A DNA stretch of 64,000 bases from BRH-c25 sp012519325 (lineage in GTDB: Bacteria > Bacillota > Clostridia > Lutisporales > Lutisporaceae). The notes beneath the pieces are model-generated. The model saw only the letters and a list, made by a program, of their open reading frames with translations, was not told where the DNA came from and did not search any database. Both the position numbers and the translations under genes were made by a program. The stretch is from positions 62,001 through 126,000 of the forward strand of contig JBMNHZ010000014.1 of NCBI GenBank assembly GCA_050950645.1. The letters run 5' to 3'. Below, piece by piece: positions 17,684-26,716 of this stretch; within the stretch, counting starts at the first letter, position 1; each line of letters begins with the position of its first letter.

Positions 17684-17784
17684 ATTTGTCCAATTGGGGC
17701 CAAAAGTGGACAAATAGGAAGAAAAATTATTGACAATGGACTAATAGTCCAGTAATATAAAGATATTGTTGGACTATTAGTCTA
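17684..17784. promoter_or_regulatory. Divergent promoter region with repeated TGGAC operators
   Basis: Plus-strand promoter: TTGACA 17730-17735, 17-bp spacer, TAATAT 17753-17758. The spacer contains the perfect palindrome TGGACTAATAGTCCA (17737-17751). A second near-palindrome TGGACTATTAGTCTA (17770-17784) lies just after the predicted transcription start, 33 bp centre to centre. A third pair, ATTTGTCCA (17684-17692) and TGGACAAAT (17707-17715), overlaps the -35 of the minus-strand xre promoter. The arrangement suggests autoregulated repression of both genes. Confidence 0.75.
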
Positions 17785-17806
17785 TTATTATCCAGGAGGT
17801 GTTAAT

Positions 17807-18088
17807 TTGGACTTCAGATTGAATCCTGCGATATCTGCAGCTTGTGCGGCTGTAAAAAGATTATTCACAATAGATGGAAGGTGTTTTTCCATAAAGAATA
17901 TGGACGAAAAGTCCGATGGACACGTAGTGGAAAAACAGCTTAAGTGTGCTGTATCAAGCTGCCTCGACATGGGCAGTATTTGCTGCAAGGAATGCAGTAT
18001 TAGGAATTGCCGCTATAAATGTGATTACGTTGATAAAGAAATATGTAATCATCAATTATTTGACTATGACAATAAAAGAAGGTTTTAG
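17807..18088 (+). CDS. Small cysteine-rich protein of unknown function
   Basis: 93 residues, starting at TTG 17807 behind CCAGGAGGTG. Ten or so cysteines are concentrated in the second half (CAVSSC, ICCKEC, NCRYKC, ICNH), a pattern suited to binding metal or a cluster. The N-terminal 30 residues are polar with no signal peptide. It is the sole gene of the operator-controlled promoter facing the XRE regulator. I do not recognise a family; the start codon is uncertain but the ribosome site is strong. Confidence 0.65.
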   Translation: MDFRLNPAISAACAAVKRLFTIDGRCFSIKNMDEKSDGHVVEKQLKCAVSSCLDMGSICCKECSIRNCRYKCDYVDKEICNHQLFDYDNKRRF

Positions 18089-18162
18089 CAATTTGATAGA
18101 TATAATTAGCCAATTGTTGTATAATGTTTTCATAAAAGCCAAAATATAGAAAGGTATGCGGT

Positions 18163-19329
18163 ATGGAAAAGGGAAAAAGACTTTTTTACATTCTTAAAGC
18201 CTTATTATTAACTTTGTTGTTTTGTATTGCCGTATATTTTGAAAATGCACAGCAGCAGAGGCTGTACGTGCTTATTTTTATATTTGCGGTTTATATGGCG
18301 GTCGGCTTTGGAAGAAGCCTGGCAAGGAGTGACAATAATTTATACTGCCTGTCTTTTATACTTGATATAGCACTGGTATATATTCTTGAATATAATTCAA
18401 GGCTTCTTATAAACTACTTTTTTCATTTCTTTTACATAGTTATACTACTGGAATCATCTCTGCAGCTGGGGCTCAGGCGGGGTATGATGATTGGATCTGC
18501 AACAGTCCTGGTATCTCTTATAAAATACATATACCTGATTTATTACAAATTAAATCTTTCAAATATATCCCAGCTTGCCTTTTTCCTTATGGTCAATGTG
18601 CTCATTCTTGTTGTTACGGGTTTTGCACAGCATAATAAAGAGGAAAGGGAAAGGAAGGATATTCTCTACAAAGAACTTCTGGACGCACATAAAAAGCTGA
18701 AACAGTATGCCGATGAAGTAAACCGGCTATCTGTCGTAGATGAAAGGAACCGAATAGCAAGGGATATACATGATACCTTGGGACATAATATGACTGCTCT
18801 TATAATGCAGCTGCAGATGGGGTTGCATCTTATGAAGGAGAACTCTGCCAAGGCAGAAGAGCTGATGGTAAGCTCGGTAAAAACCGCCAAGGACAGTATG
18901 GCAGCCATAAGAGAGGTTGTTGAGACACTTAGGGGAGTAGGAACTTTTTCTGAACCGGTTGAATCCTTAAGGAAGCTTATAAGTGAATTTTCAGCAAGGA
19001 CCGGTGTGGCGATAGAGCTTGATATTACCGGTGAGACCAACCCTCAGGATTCAGCGGTAAATATAGCAGTATATCGCATAATCCAGGAGGCAGTAACTAA
19101 TGCGGTGCGGCACGGTAATGCATCGAGAATATCGGTCAAACTTGATTATTCCAAAGAATCCATAAGGTTTTACGCAGCCGACAACGGTGTTGGCTCAGAT
19201 AATGTGAAAGAAGGCTACGGGTTAAAAGGAATCAGGGAACGGGTAGAGGCCTTCGGGGGTAAAGTGGAAATAGAGAGCGGTGACGGATTCTGTATAAAGG
19301 GCATCCTGTATTTGGAGGGTAAAAAATGA
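18163..19329 (+). CDS. Sensor histidine kinase, NarL/DesK type
   Basis: 388 residues. The first 160 or so residues form about five to six membrane helices with no large outside domain. A coiled coil (LLDAHKKLKQYADEVNRLS) follows, then the dimerisation/phospho-acceptor block DERNRIARDIHDTLGHNM (HisKA_3), where His is modified. The HATPase region has EAVTNAVRHGNA and GYGLKGIRERV. The lack of an extracellular domain suggests sensing within the membrane. It overlaps the following response-regulator gene by 4 nt and is most likely translated with it. Confidence 0.92.
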   Translation: MEKGKRLFYILKALLLTLLFCIAVYFENAQQQRLYVLIFIFAVYMAVGFGRSLARSDNNLYCLSFILDIALVYILEYNSRLLINYFFHFFYIVILLESSLQLGLRRGMMIGSATVLVSLIKYIYLIYYKLNLSNISQLAFFLMVNVLILVVTGFAQHNKEERERKDILYKELLDAHKKLKQYADEVNRLSVVDERNRIARDIHDTLGHNMTALIMQLQMGLHLMKENSAKAEELMVSSVKTAKDSMAAIREVVETLRGVGTFSEPVESLRKLISEFSARTGVAIELDITGETNPQDSAVNIAVYRIIQEAVTNAVRHGNASRISVKLDYSKESIRFYAADNGVGSDNVKEGYGLKGIRERVEAFGGKVEIESGDGFCIKGILYLEGKK

Positions 19330-19973
19330 TTAAAGTGCTGTTGGTTGATGATCAGGATATTCTGGTGGAGGGGCTCAAGCTTATACTCAGCAAAGAAGAG
19401 GACATACATATATGCGGGACTGCCGATAATGGCAGGAAGGCGTACGAAGCATGCAAACTGAGCCGTCCTGATGTGGTGCTTATGGATATAAAAATGCCGG
19501 AGGTAAGCGGTGTTGAAGCCACCGGGATGATCAAAAGAGATTTTCCGGATATCAAGGTGATAGTGCTTACTACCTTTAATGACGATGAGTATATATATGA
19601 TGCTCTTAAGAACGGTGCCTCGGGATATTTGCTTAAGGATGCCTCACCTGCTGAGATTGCCGATGCCCTGCGCACGGTATATAACGGTGGTGCGCTTATA
19701 CAGTCGGAAATTGCGGTAAAGGTTCTGGACAAATTCTCAGAGCTTGCAAAAGGAAACCGGCAGAAGGATAAGGATTCCAGAGCAGAGCTTCTGACAGAAC
19801 GGGAAAAGGATATATGCCGGCTGATTGCAGAAGGAAAGAACAACAGGGAAATTGCTGATTTGCTGTACTTGAGCGAAGGAACGGTGAAAAACCATATTAC
19901 AAGAGTTCTTGTAAAGCTGGACCTTCGTGACAGGACACAACTGGCAGTGTTCACTATAAAGAATGATCTATAA
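19326..19973 (+). CDS. NarL/LuxR-type response regulator
   Basis: 215 residues. The receiver domain has the acidic pocket VDDQD, phospho-acceptor Asp in VVLMDIKMPEVSG, Thr in VIVLTTFNDDEYI and Lys in GYLLKDASP. The C-terminal LuxR helix-turn-helix is readable (LTEREKDICRLIAEGKNNRE, SEGTVKNHITRVLVKLDLRDR). It is the partner of the upstream kinase. The exporter module beginning at 20240 is the nearest candidate target, separated by a repeat-containing gap. Confidence 0.93.
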   Translation: MIKVLLVDDQDILVEGLKLILSKEEDIHICGTADNGRKAYEACKLSRPDVVLMDIKMPEVSGVEATGMIKRDFPDIKVIVLTTFNDDEYIYDALKNGASGYLLKDASPAEIADALRTVYNGGALIQSEIAVKVLDKFSELAKGNRQKDKDSRAELLTEREKDICRLIAEGKNNREIADLLYLSEGTVKNHITRVLVKLDLRDRTQLAVFTIKNDL

Positions 19974-20009
19974 AGGCATTGCTGCCTTCTGTTTTGGACA
20001 TGGGTGTGT

Positions 20010-20065
20010 GGACATGGGGACGTTTCTCCTGTCTCACTGGAGACACGAGAAACGTCCCCATGTCC
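20010..20065. repeat. Hairpin repeat, copy 1 (GGACATGGGGACG family)
   Basis: 19-bp perfect outer stem: GGACATGGGGACGTTTCTC (20010-20028) with its complement (20047-20065), and an inner 5-bp stem GTCTC/GAGAC (20031-20035, 20040-20044). Degenerate extra pieces lie on both sides (GGACATGGG at 19996, GTCCTTCAACGTCCCCAT after 20073). The gap from 19974 to 20239 holds no convincing gene. Confidence 0.75.
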
Positions 20066-20239
20066 TTCCCATGTCCTTCAACGTCCCCATATCCCCACAT
20101 GCAGAAGAATACTGCACAATTTTCAATTCTTGTGCAAAAAGTCATAGGGTATGCTGATGAATATGTGATTTAAGATACAAGAAATCCGGTTTTTGAATCT
20201 GTATAATGATATCGTAAGATAGTATTGGAGGGATTTTCA

Positions 20240-21238
20240 ATGAAAAAGTTGGCAGTTGCGATACTTGCATTATTGATGGCAGCAGTATTGATAGGCTGCA
20301 GCTTGGATAGCCTTGAAGGCTATAAGAAAGCGGCAGAAAAAACAGAGCAGATAAAAAAAGGCCGGACAGATGGAGAATTTTTACTTGTGATGGATTTTAA
20401 CACAGAGGGAATGACAGAAGAACAGATAAGGGAGCTGAACTATTTTAAAAATATTAAGGGGAGCTTCAATACAGCTTATGATGATGAACAGAAAAAAGAG
20501 GTTTTCAGAAACTATTTGAGTTTTGGCGGCATAGGCTTTGATTATGATCTGTTCATAAATGGCGAAGAAATATTCGTGAAGCTGCCTGTAATAGGAAAGT
20601 ATATGAGAATCGACGATATACAGGCTCCTATAACTAAAGATCAGAAAAAAGGGAAGGCAGAGCTTATTGATCCGGAAACAAAGGATGCTATTAATGATAA
20701 GTGGCTTAAGCTTTTACAGAAGGAAGACATATTCAAGGGCAGCAGCACGGTACTAACTACCCCGGATGGAGAGGTAAAGGCTACTGAATACACCATAAGA
20801 TTGAATGACGAGCAGATAAAGAGCCTGGCGGAATACAGCATTGATATGCTTTCCAGAGATGAAAAGCTTGAAGAAAGATTCGGGAAGTACATCAGGGAAA
20901 ATGTGAAGCACCATAAGGATGTATCTTTGAAAAAGCTGCTTTCTGATATGAAGGAGAATATTAACAAATATACGGTTGAAAGCTTCGGGTATACGGCTTA
21001 TGTGGATATTGACGGATATATTGTAAATGAGATTGTTGAAATCACATTAAAGGTAAATAGCACAGAAGCGGCAGCAATGAACGGGTTAAGCTATAAGCTG
21101 GATATTAAGAATTGGGATATAAACAAGGCTCAGAAATTTGATTTTCCCGAACTGACAGATGAAAATACTGTAGATATTGATAGCATTAATCAGAGCATGC
21201 CGTTTAATATTGAGGTGCTGTTCAATGATGAGAACTAA
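20240..21238 (+). CDS. Lipoprotein of an ABC exporter module
   Basis: 332 residues. ATG at 20240 follows TTGGAGGGATTTTCA; a TTG at 20225 is in frame but overlaps the ribosome site. The signal peptide is MKKLAVAILALLMAAVLIGCS with the lipobox Cys near residue 20. The mature protein alternates charged helices and beta segments (FDYDLFINGEEIFVKLP, VDIDGYIVNEIVEITLKV). It resembles LolA-fold or LppX-like lipid-binding lipoproteins in general pattern only. It is the first gene of a run with an ATPase and two ABC-2 permeases, 13 nt before the ATPase start, so it may assist export. Confidence 0.82.
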   Translation: MKKLAVAILALLMAAVLIGCSLDSLEGYKKAAEKTEQIKKGRTDGEFLLVMDFNTEGMTEEQIRELNYFKNIKGSFNTAYDDEQKKEVFRNYLSFGGIGFDYDLFINGEEIFVKLPVIGKYMRIDDIQAPITKDQKKGKAELIDPETKDAINDKWLKLLQKEDIFKGSSTVLTTPDGEVKATEYTIRLNDEQIKSLAEYSIDMLSRDEKLEERFGKYIRENVKHHKDVSLKKLLSDMKENINKYTVESFGYTAYVDIDGYIVNEIVEITLKVNSTEAAAMNGLSYKLDIKNWDINKAQKFDFPELTDENTVDIDSINQSMPFNIEVLFNDEN

Positions 21239-21251
21239 TAAGGAGAACGAT

Positions 21252-22187
21252 ATGACGCTGTTAAAAGTGGAAAATCTGCATAAAAACTATGGCAGCATAA
21301 GGGCAGTAGATGGCATCAGCTTCGAGGTGCACGGGGGAGAGGTGTTCGGACTGCTCGGTCCAAACGGGGCAGGAAAGTCTACTACCATTTCTATGATATC
21401 GACCTTAGTGACTCCTACAGAGGGAAATGTGTTTTATAAAGATAAAAACATATTTGAAGAACCGAATTCCATAAGAAAGGAACTGGGCGTTGTACCTCAG
21501 GATATAGCACTGTATCCGACACTAACGGGCTATGAAAACTTGGCCTTTTGGGGAAATATGTACGGACTAAAGGGTGCCGGGCTAAAAAGAAGGATTAATG
21601 AGGTTTGCGAAATAATCGGCCTAAACGGCCGCTTGAAGGATAGGGTAGATAAATATTCGGGAGGAATGAAAAGAAGGCTTAATATAGGAGCAGCACTATT
21701 GCATAAGCCTGAGCTTCTAATCATGGATGAGCCGACGGTAGGGATAGACCCCCAGTCAAGAAGCCATATATTGGATACCGTGCTGGAGCTTAACCGGCAG
21801 GGTATGACAATCGTATACACCAGCCACTACATGGAAGAGGTGGAGTATCTGTGCAACCGGATCTGCATAATGGATCAGGGAAGGATAATAGCTTCCGGGA
21901 CCCAGGAAGAACTGGTGGAGCTAGTAAAAGGGGAAACACGGATAAATCTCAAGCTTGACAAAATGGATAGAGATATAATAAGAAGGCTTGAGACTATACA
22001 GGGAGTGGCCAAGGCTGAGCTGATACAGGATGAAATAGCCGTATTAGGTGAAAACGTTGACATGATATTAGCGGATATAATTACCGGGGTAACAGAAAAC
22101 GGAAGGCACATCTCATCAATTGATGTCATTAAGCCGAATCTGGAAGCTGTTTTCCTGAACTTGACGGGAAAGGCTCTGAGGGATTGA
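21252..22187 (+). CDS. ABC-2 type exporter ATPase
   Basis: 311 residues, starting at ATG 21252 behind AAGGAGA. Walker A LLGPNGAGKST, signature YSGGMKRRLNIGAALL, Walker B LLIMDEPTVGIDP and the switch His in VYTSHYMEEVE are intact. The C-terminal 90 residues (RINLKLDKMDRDIIRRLE onward) are the accessory domain usual in DrrA/CcmA-like drug or lipid exporters. It is followed immediately by two ABC-2 permeases. Confidence 0.92.
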   Translation: MTLLKVENLHKNYGSIRAVDGISFEVHGGEVFGLLGPNGAGKSTTISMISTLVTPTEGNVFYKDKNIFEEPNSIRKELGVVPQDIALYPTLTGYENLAFWGNMYGLKGAGLKRRINEVCEIIGLNGRLKDRVDKYSGGMKRRLNIGAALLHKPELLIMDEPTVGIDPQSRSHILDTVLELNRQGMTIVYTSHYMEEVEYLCNRICIMDQGRIIASGTQEELVELVKGETRINLKLDKMDRDIIRRLETIQGVAKAELIQDEIAVLGENVDMILADIITGVTENGRHISSIDVIKPNLEAVFLNLTGKALRD

Positions 22188-22198
22188 GGAGAATAAGT

Positions 22199-23584
22199 AT
22201 GAAAGTAATGAGTATTATAAGAAAAGACCTGAAAACAATCCTAAGCGATAAAAAGGCTCTGGCAATAATAATTGCAATGCCTCTAATAATCATGATAATA
22301 TTGAGCTCTGCCCTGCGAGGGATATTTGACGGCACCGGCGGTTGGAGTATCGACAGGTTAAATATCGCAATAGTGAGGCAGTATGATAAGAATGAGGATT
22401 CCCTGAGGTTTGATAAAGCTTTAAAGGAGGGTATTCTTGCCCGGGGAATAGGCAAGGAGGCGGCGGAAGAGTTGAGAGCCGCTGCTTATGATATAGATCC
22501 CGAAAAGATATTTTTTGAGGATTTTCTGGGCAGTGAAGAGTTGGCAAAAATAATAGCGTACAGGGAAGAGAAAGAGGAAAGAGCTGTTGAACTGCTGAAC
22601 AACGGAGAAATATCTGCGGTGGTGATACTTCCGAAGGATTTCATATACGATATGAAGATAAACCTTCTGACACCCTTTAGAAACAAAATAAATATAAGGA
22701 TGTTGACACACCCGGACAGGAGTATGAGCGGTCAAATAGTCCGGAGTGTTATGGAGGCTTATTCCGATTCAATGACTTTGGTGATATCAGGGAAAAATGT
22801 TCTCCTTGAAACTGCTATAGGACATAATCTCATGGAAGACGGATTCAAAGAAATGAAGGAGACTTTAGACGGTATTACCAAAGTAATAGAGGGAATAAGA
22901 ACAGATATGTACGGTATTGAGGCAAAGGAAAGAAAGGCTGTCCAAAGCTCTGACTATTATGCTGCGTCAATGTTGGCCATGTTCATACTTTTTGCAGCCA
23001 GTCACGGAGGAAGAATGCTTTTGGAGGAGAAGGATAACATAACTTATCAGCGGATGATAATAGCCGGAACACCGAGATTGGGAATATTGGCAGGAAAATT
23101 CTTCACTGTATTTTTTATTGCTTTGCTTCAGATAAGCATAATGATTACATTTTCATATTTTGTGCTGAAGGTTCAATGGGGAAGTGCATTTCCGGTTGTT
23201 CTCATCAGCTTATGTGCTGCATTTGCAGTAGCGGGAATCGGAAGCATGCTTGCAGCAGCCACATACAGGGCAGGTAATTACAAAATGGCAAATATATTTG
23301 AAACTGTTGTCATACAGGCCATGGCAGTTCTGGGAGGCAGCTTCTTTCCGGTAGATATACTTCCTTCAATGATGCAGAAACTGAGTTTTTTGTCCATCAG
23401 CGGAGTAGTATTGAACGCATACCTGAAAATCATGATGGGTTATGGAATATCTGCTATAATGAGCAATATAGCTACATTGGCAGTCATAGGATTTTTGTCG
23501 GCAATGCTTTCTGTTCTGATGATTAAAGAAAATGGGGGAGTGAAGTATGCTCAGCATAATAAAGCTAAGACTGTTAGGGCTTAG
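22199..23584 (+). CDS. ABC-2 type permease, first subunit
   Basis: 461 residues; ATG 22199 behind TGAGGAGAATAAGT, 11 nt after the ATPase stop. One N-terminal membrane helix (ALAIIIAMPLIIMIILSSAL) is followed by a large extracytoplasmic domain of about 240 residues. Five to six helices then run from about residue 255 to 445. This is the YhgE/DrrB-like ABC-2 layout. It overlaps the next permease gene by 38 nt, suggesting a heterodimer translated together. Confidence 0.9.
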   Translation: MKVMSIIRKDLKTILSDKKALAIIIAMPLIIMIILSSALRGIFDGTGGWSIDRLNIAIVRQYDKNEDSLRFDKALKEGILARGIGKEAAEELRAAAYDIDPEKIFFEDFLGSEELAKIIAYREEKEERAVELLNNGEISAVVILPKDFIYDMKINLLTPFRNKINIRMLTHPDRSMSGQIVRSVMEAYSDSMTLVISGKNVLLETAIGHNLMEDGFKEMKETLDGITKVIEGIRTDMYGIEAKERKAVQSSDYYAASMLAMFILFAASHGGRMLLEEKDNITYQRMIIAGTPRLGILAGKFFTVFFIALLQISIMITFSYFVLKVQWGSAFPVVLISLCAAFAVAGIGSMLAAATYRAGNYKMANIFETVVIQAMAVLGGSFFPVDILPSMMQKLSFLSISGVVLNAYLKIMMGYGISAIMSNIATLAVIGFLSAMLSVLMIKENGGVKYAQHNKAKTVRA

Positions 23585-24719
23585 AAATGATTATATGATA
23601 TTATTGCTGATGACCGTCATGGCATTGGGATTCACTGCAATTTTTGCCTCCTCCTTTGATGGTTACAGACCGACAGTACTTGTTGTGGATGAAGACATGA
23701 GCAGCTTTTCTGAAGCTCTGCTCAATGAGCTTGAGGATGAAAAAGGGATTAGCTTCGAAGCTTCGGATATGGAAAGTGCCGTAGAAAAAGTCGAGAAAGG
23801 CAAGGTATATGCTGCATTGGTTATACCAAAGGGATTTGACGGAATCATAAGAGATGGAGAAAGGGTTTCATTAGGAGTGATAAAGGTCAAGGAAGATGCC
23901 GTTATACTAACAATGCAGAAGGTGGTATCCGGCATTGTGGTGAAAATGGCTGGAGGCATAAGGATAGCAGATACCGCGGCAGATTTCGTACAATTGCTGA
24001 AACCTGAAGCCGACATGGGAGCAGTAAAGGAATCCGCATACCGCAGCGTAATGGATGCATGGGAGTATAAAAAGCCTTTGGAGATTACTTCCGATGCTGC
24101 TAGGACAGAATCTGCAAGCAGCTCTGACAATCTTAAGCATTCCATGATTGGTTTCTCCTTGTTCTTTTCAATGTATACAATGGTATTCGGAATTAGTACT
24201 ATATTAAGTGACAGACAATACAAGACCTGGCAGAGAATGCTGATAACCCCCGTTTCCAAAGCCTCGATACTAGGGGGGAGTATGTTAGTGGCATATTTTA
24301 TCGGTGCTGTTCAAATAGGAATATTGATACTGGCGGGGTGGTATATTATAGGAATTGACTGGGGGAGCAGCATCCCGGGAATCCTTACAGTGGCGGCTTC
24401 TTTTGTGTTCGCCGTTACTTCCATGGGATTGATGCTGTCCGGTGTGGTGAAAACCCATGCACAGCTTTCAGCCATGGCTCCTGTTGTGCTTACTTGTACT
24501 TCAATGCTGGGAGGCTGCATGTGGCCTTTGGAGATAGTAAACAATAAGGTGCTGCTTTTACTGGCAGAACTTACCCCACAGAAATGGGCAATTCAAGGTA
24601 TGGAAAGCATAGCATCAAAAGGAATGGGTTTTGAAGCGGCAGTATTTCCTGCAATTGTGCTTATGGCAATGGGAGTGTTATTTTTTATTATTGGAGTAAA
24701 GATTATGAAGTTTGAGTAA
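23547..24719 (+). CDS. ABC-2 type permease, second subunit
   Basis: 390 residues starting MLSIIKLRLLGLRNDY, with GGGGGAGTG before the ATG inside the preceding gene. It has the same topology as its partner: an N-terminal helix, an outside domain of about 140 residues (TVLVVDEDMSSFSEALLNEL), and about six C-terminal helices including VVLTCTSMLGGCMWPLEI. The two permeases are homologous and probably form the channel of an exporter powered by the upstream ATPase. Substrate unknown; drug, peptide or lipid are the usual options. Confidence 0.9.
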   Translation: MLSIIKLRLLGLRNDYMILLLMTVMALGFTAIFASSFDGYRPTVLVVDEDMSSFSEALLNELEDEKGISFEASDMESAVEKVEKGKVYAALVIPKGFDGIIRDGERVSLGVIKVKEDAVILTMQKVVSGIVVKMAGGIRIADTAADFVQLLKPEADMGAVKESAYRSVMDAWEYKKPLEITSDAARTESASSSDNLKHSMIGFSLFFSMYTMVFGISTILSDRQYKTWQRMLITPVSKASILGGSMLVAYFIGAVQIGILILAGWYIIGIDWGSSIPGILTVAASFVFAVTSMGLMLSGVVKTHAQLSAMAPVVLTCTSMLGGCMWPLEIVNNKVLLLLAELTPQKWAIQGMESIASKGMGFEAAVFPAIVLMAMGVLFFIIGVKIMKFE

Positions 24720-24796
24720 AAAATTAGAGCAAAAATAAAAATGCTATAGATAATGCATACATGTAGAGTTATAATATATAATAACGTGTAGGGTAT

Positions 24797-24873
24797 GGGG
24801 GATTAACTCAGCTGGTTAGAGTGCCATCGTCACAAGGTGGAAGTCGCAGGTTCGAGTCCCGTATCCCCCACCA
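24797..24873 (+). tRNA. tRNA-Val (anticodon CAC)
   Basis: Acceptor GGGGGAT pairs with ATCCCCC. The D arm is ACTC/GAGT, the anticodon stem is CCATC/GGTGG with loop GTCACAA, and CCA is encoded. The T stem GCAGG/CCCGT has one A-C mismatch. U33 followed by CAC gives valine. It shares the 5' segment GATTAACTCAG with the tRNA-Ala at 9940. Confidence 0.85.
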
Positions 24874-24886
24874 TTACTAAAAGCTC

Positions 24887-24920
24887 ATAGAGCTATCGAA
24901 AGATTGCTCTATATTTTTTA
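24887..24920 (+). terminator. Terminator after tRNA-Val
   Basis: 7-bp stem ATAGAGC (24887-24893) with GCTCTAT (24906-24912), followed by ATTTTTTA. Confidence 0.6.
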
Positions 24921-25012
24921 GATGGATACCACATTATTGCATAATGCTAATACACGATTTTGAAAAATAACATATGCAGCCGCAATAATATATAACGAAA
25001 GGGATGATAAAT

Positions 25013-26695
25013 TTGGAAATTAAAGTACCCAGCGATATAGAAATCGCTCAAAAGGCACAGATGAAACCCATATCGGAGATTGCAAAGCAGTGGGGTATAG
25101 AAGAGGATGAACTGGAATCATACGGAAAGTATAAGGCAAAAATCAATCTCAGCATATTTGAACGGTTAAAGGACAAGCCTGACGGCAAGCTGGTACTGGT
25201 TACGGCAATTACTCCTACTGCGGCAGGAGAAGGCAAGTCAACAACTACAGTAGGCTTGGGCCAGGCTCTTAATAGAGCTGGGAAAAAAGCGGTTATAGCT
25301 TTAAGGGAGCCGTCACTGGGTCCGGTTTTCGGCGTGAAGGGCGGAGCTGCAGGGGGCGGATTTGCCCAGGTAGTGCCCATGGAGGATATCAATCTTCATT
25401 TTACCGGAGATATGCATGCAATTACTGCAGCCAACAACCTGCTTGCTTCAGCCATTGATAATCATATCAACCATGGAAACACACTGAGTATTGACCCTAG
25501 GCAGATAGTATGGAAAAGAGTAATGGATATGAATGACAGGTCACTCCGTGAAATCGTGGTGGGCCTCGGGGGAAAAGCCAATGGCTTTGTCAGGCAGGAC
25601 GGTTTCATGATAACTGTGGCTTCTGAAATAATGGCAATATTGTGTCTTTCCAATGATTTAATGGATTTAAAAGAAAGATTTGGCAGGATGGTTGTGGCAT
25701 ATAACTACACAGGAGAACCGGTTACCTGTGCTGACTTAAGGGTTAACGGAGCTATGGCGGTGCTTATGAAGGATGCAATAAAGCCAAATTTAGTACAGAC
25801 CTTGGAAAACACACCGGCACTTATTCACGGCGGACCCTTTGCCAATATAGCCCACGGCTGCAACAGCATAATAGCTACGAAACTGGGCTTGAAGCTGGGT
25901 GAATACCTTATTACCGAGGCAGGCTTCGGCGCTGATCTGGGGGCAGAGAAGTTCCTTGATATAAAATGCCGTTATGGGGGATTAAAGCCTTCTGCGGTTG
26001 TGATAGTTGCAACCCTGCGTGCTATTAAAATGCATGGAGGAGTAGCAAAGGCGGAATTGGGAAAAGAAAACCTGGAAGCTGTGGATAAAGGTTTTGCTAA
26101 TCTTGAAAAACAGGTGGAAAACATTCGCAAGTTCGGGCTTCCGGTAATGGTTGCCGTTAACCGGTTTGCGTCCGATACGGAAGCGGAAATTGAGCTGCTT
26201 GTCAAAAAGTGCAAGGTATATGGCGTTGAGGTTGCATTGAACGAATGTTGGGCAAAAGGCGGAGAAGGCGGAATACATATGGCTGAAACTCTGGTAAGGC
26301 TGGTTGAAGGTTCAGCTCCCGATTTTAAATATTTGTATAATGTTGAAGCTCCTATAGTCGAAAAAATCGAGACTATTGTAAAGGAAATATATGGCGGAGA
26401 CGGTGTTGTTTTCACTCCTAAAGCTCAGAGGGAGATGCAGAAGCTTGAGGATATCGGATTGGATAAGCTGCCTGTCTGTATGGCAAAGACTCAATACTCA
26501 CTGTCTGACGATCCAAGCCTTTTAGGAGCTCCAAAGGACTTCAAGGTTAGTGTCAAAGAGATGAGGGTATCCGCAGGAGCAGGCTTCATTGTATGCCTGA
26601 CAGGGGATATTATGGTAATGCCGGGACTGCCCAAGGTGCCTGCGGCAGAAAAGATTGACATAGATGAAAAAGGTGTGATAACAGGCCTGTTCTAA
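25013..26695 (+). CDS. fhs: Formate-tetrahydrofolate ligase
   Basis: 560 residues from TTG 25013 (MEIKVPSDIEIAQKAQMKP). An ATG at 25004 is in frame, but the AAAGGG ribosome site touches it, so TTG has the better spacing. The enzyme makes 10-formyl-THF from formate, THF and ATP in one-carbon metabolism and the methyl branch of acetogenesis. Diagnostic segments are TAITPTAAGEGKSTTTVGL (nucleotide loop), REPSLGPVFGVKGGAAGGG, GGPFANIAHGCNSI and TEAGFGADLGAEKF. Length and all blocks are standard. The ftcD gene follows after 21 nt, linking formate and formimino-glutamate units to the THF pool. No other Wood-Ljungdahl genes are in view. Confidence 0.96.
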   Translation: MEIKVPSDIEIAQKAQMKPISEIAKQWGIEEDELESYGKYKAKINLSIFERLKDKPDGKLVLVTAITPTAAGEGKSTTTVGLGQALNRAGKKAVIALREPSLGPVFGVKGGAAGGGFAQVVPMEDINLHFTGDMHAITAANNLLASAIDNHINHGNTLSIDPRQIVWKRVMDMNDRSLREIVVGLGGKANGFVRQDGFMITVASEIMAILCLSNDLMDLKERFGRMVVAYNYTGEPVTCADLRVNGAMAVLMKDAIKPNLVQTLENTPALIHGGPFANIAHGCNSIIATKLGLKLGEYLITEAGFGADLGAEKFLDIKCRYGGLKPSAVVIVATLRAIKMHGGVAKAELGKENLEAVDKGFANLEKQVENIRKFGLPVMVAVNRFASDTEAEIELLVKKCKVYGVEVALNECWAKGGEGGIHMAETLVRLVEGSAPDFKYLYNVEAPIVEKIETIVKEIYGGDGVVFTPKAQREMQKLEDIGLDKLPVCMAKTQYSLSDDPSLLGAPKDFKVSVKEMRVSAGAGFIVCLTGDIMVMPGLPKVPAAEKIDIDEKGVITGLF

Positions 26696-26716
26696 GTTAT
26701 GAGAGAGGGGAAAGCA

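Noticed and set aside
17606..17713. N-terminal extension of the XRE protein
   Set aside because: It would cover the likely promoter and an operator half-site; the ATG at 17605 begins the domain exactly.
19352..19954. 200-residue minus-strand frame opposite the NarL-type regulator
   Set aside because: Mirror of a canonical response regulator, Ser/Leu-rich, no supporting signals.
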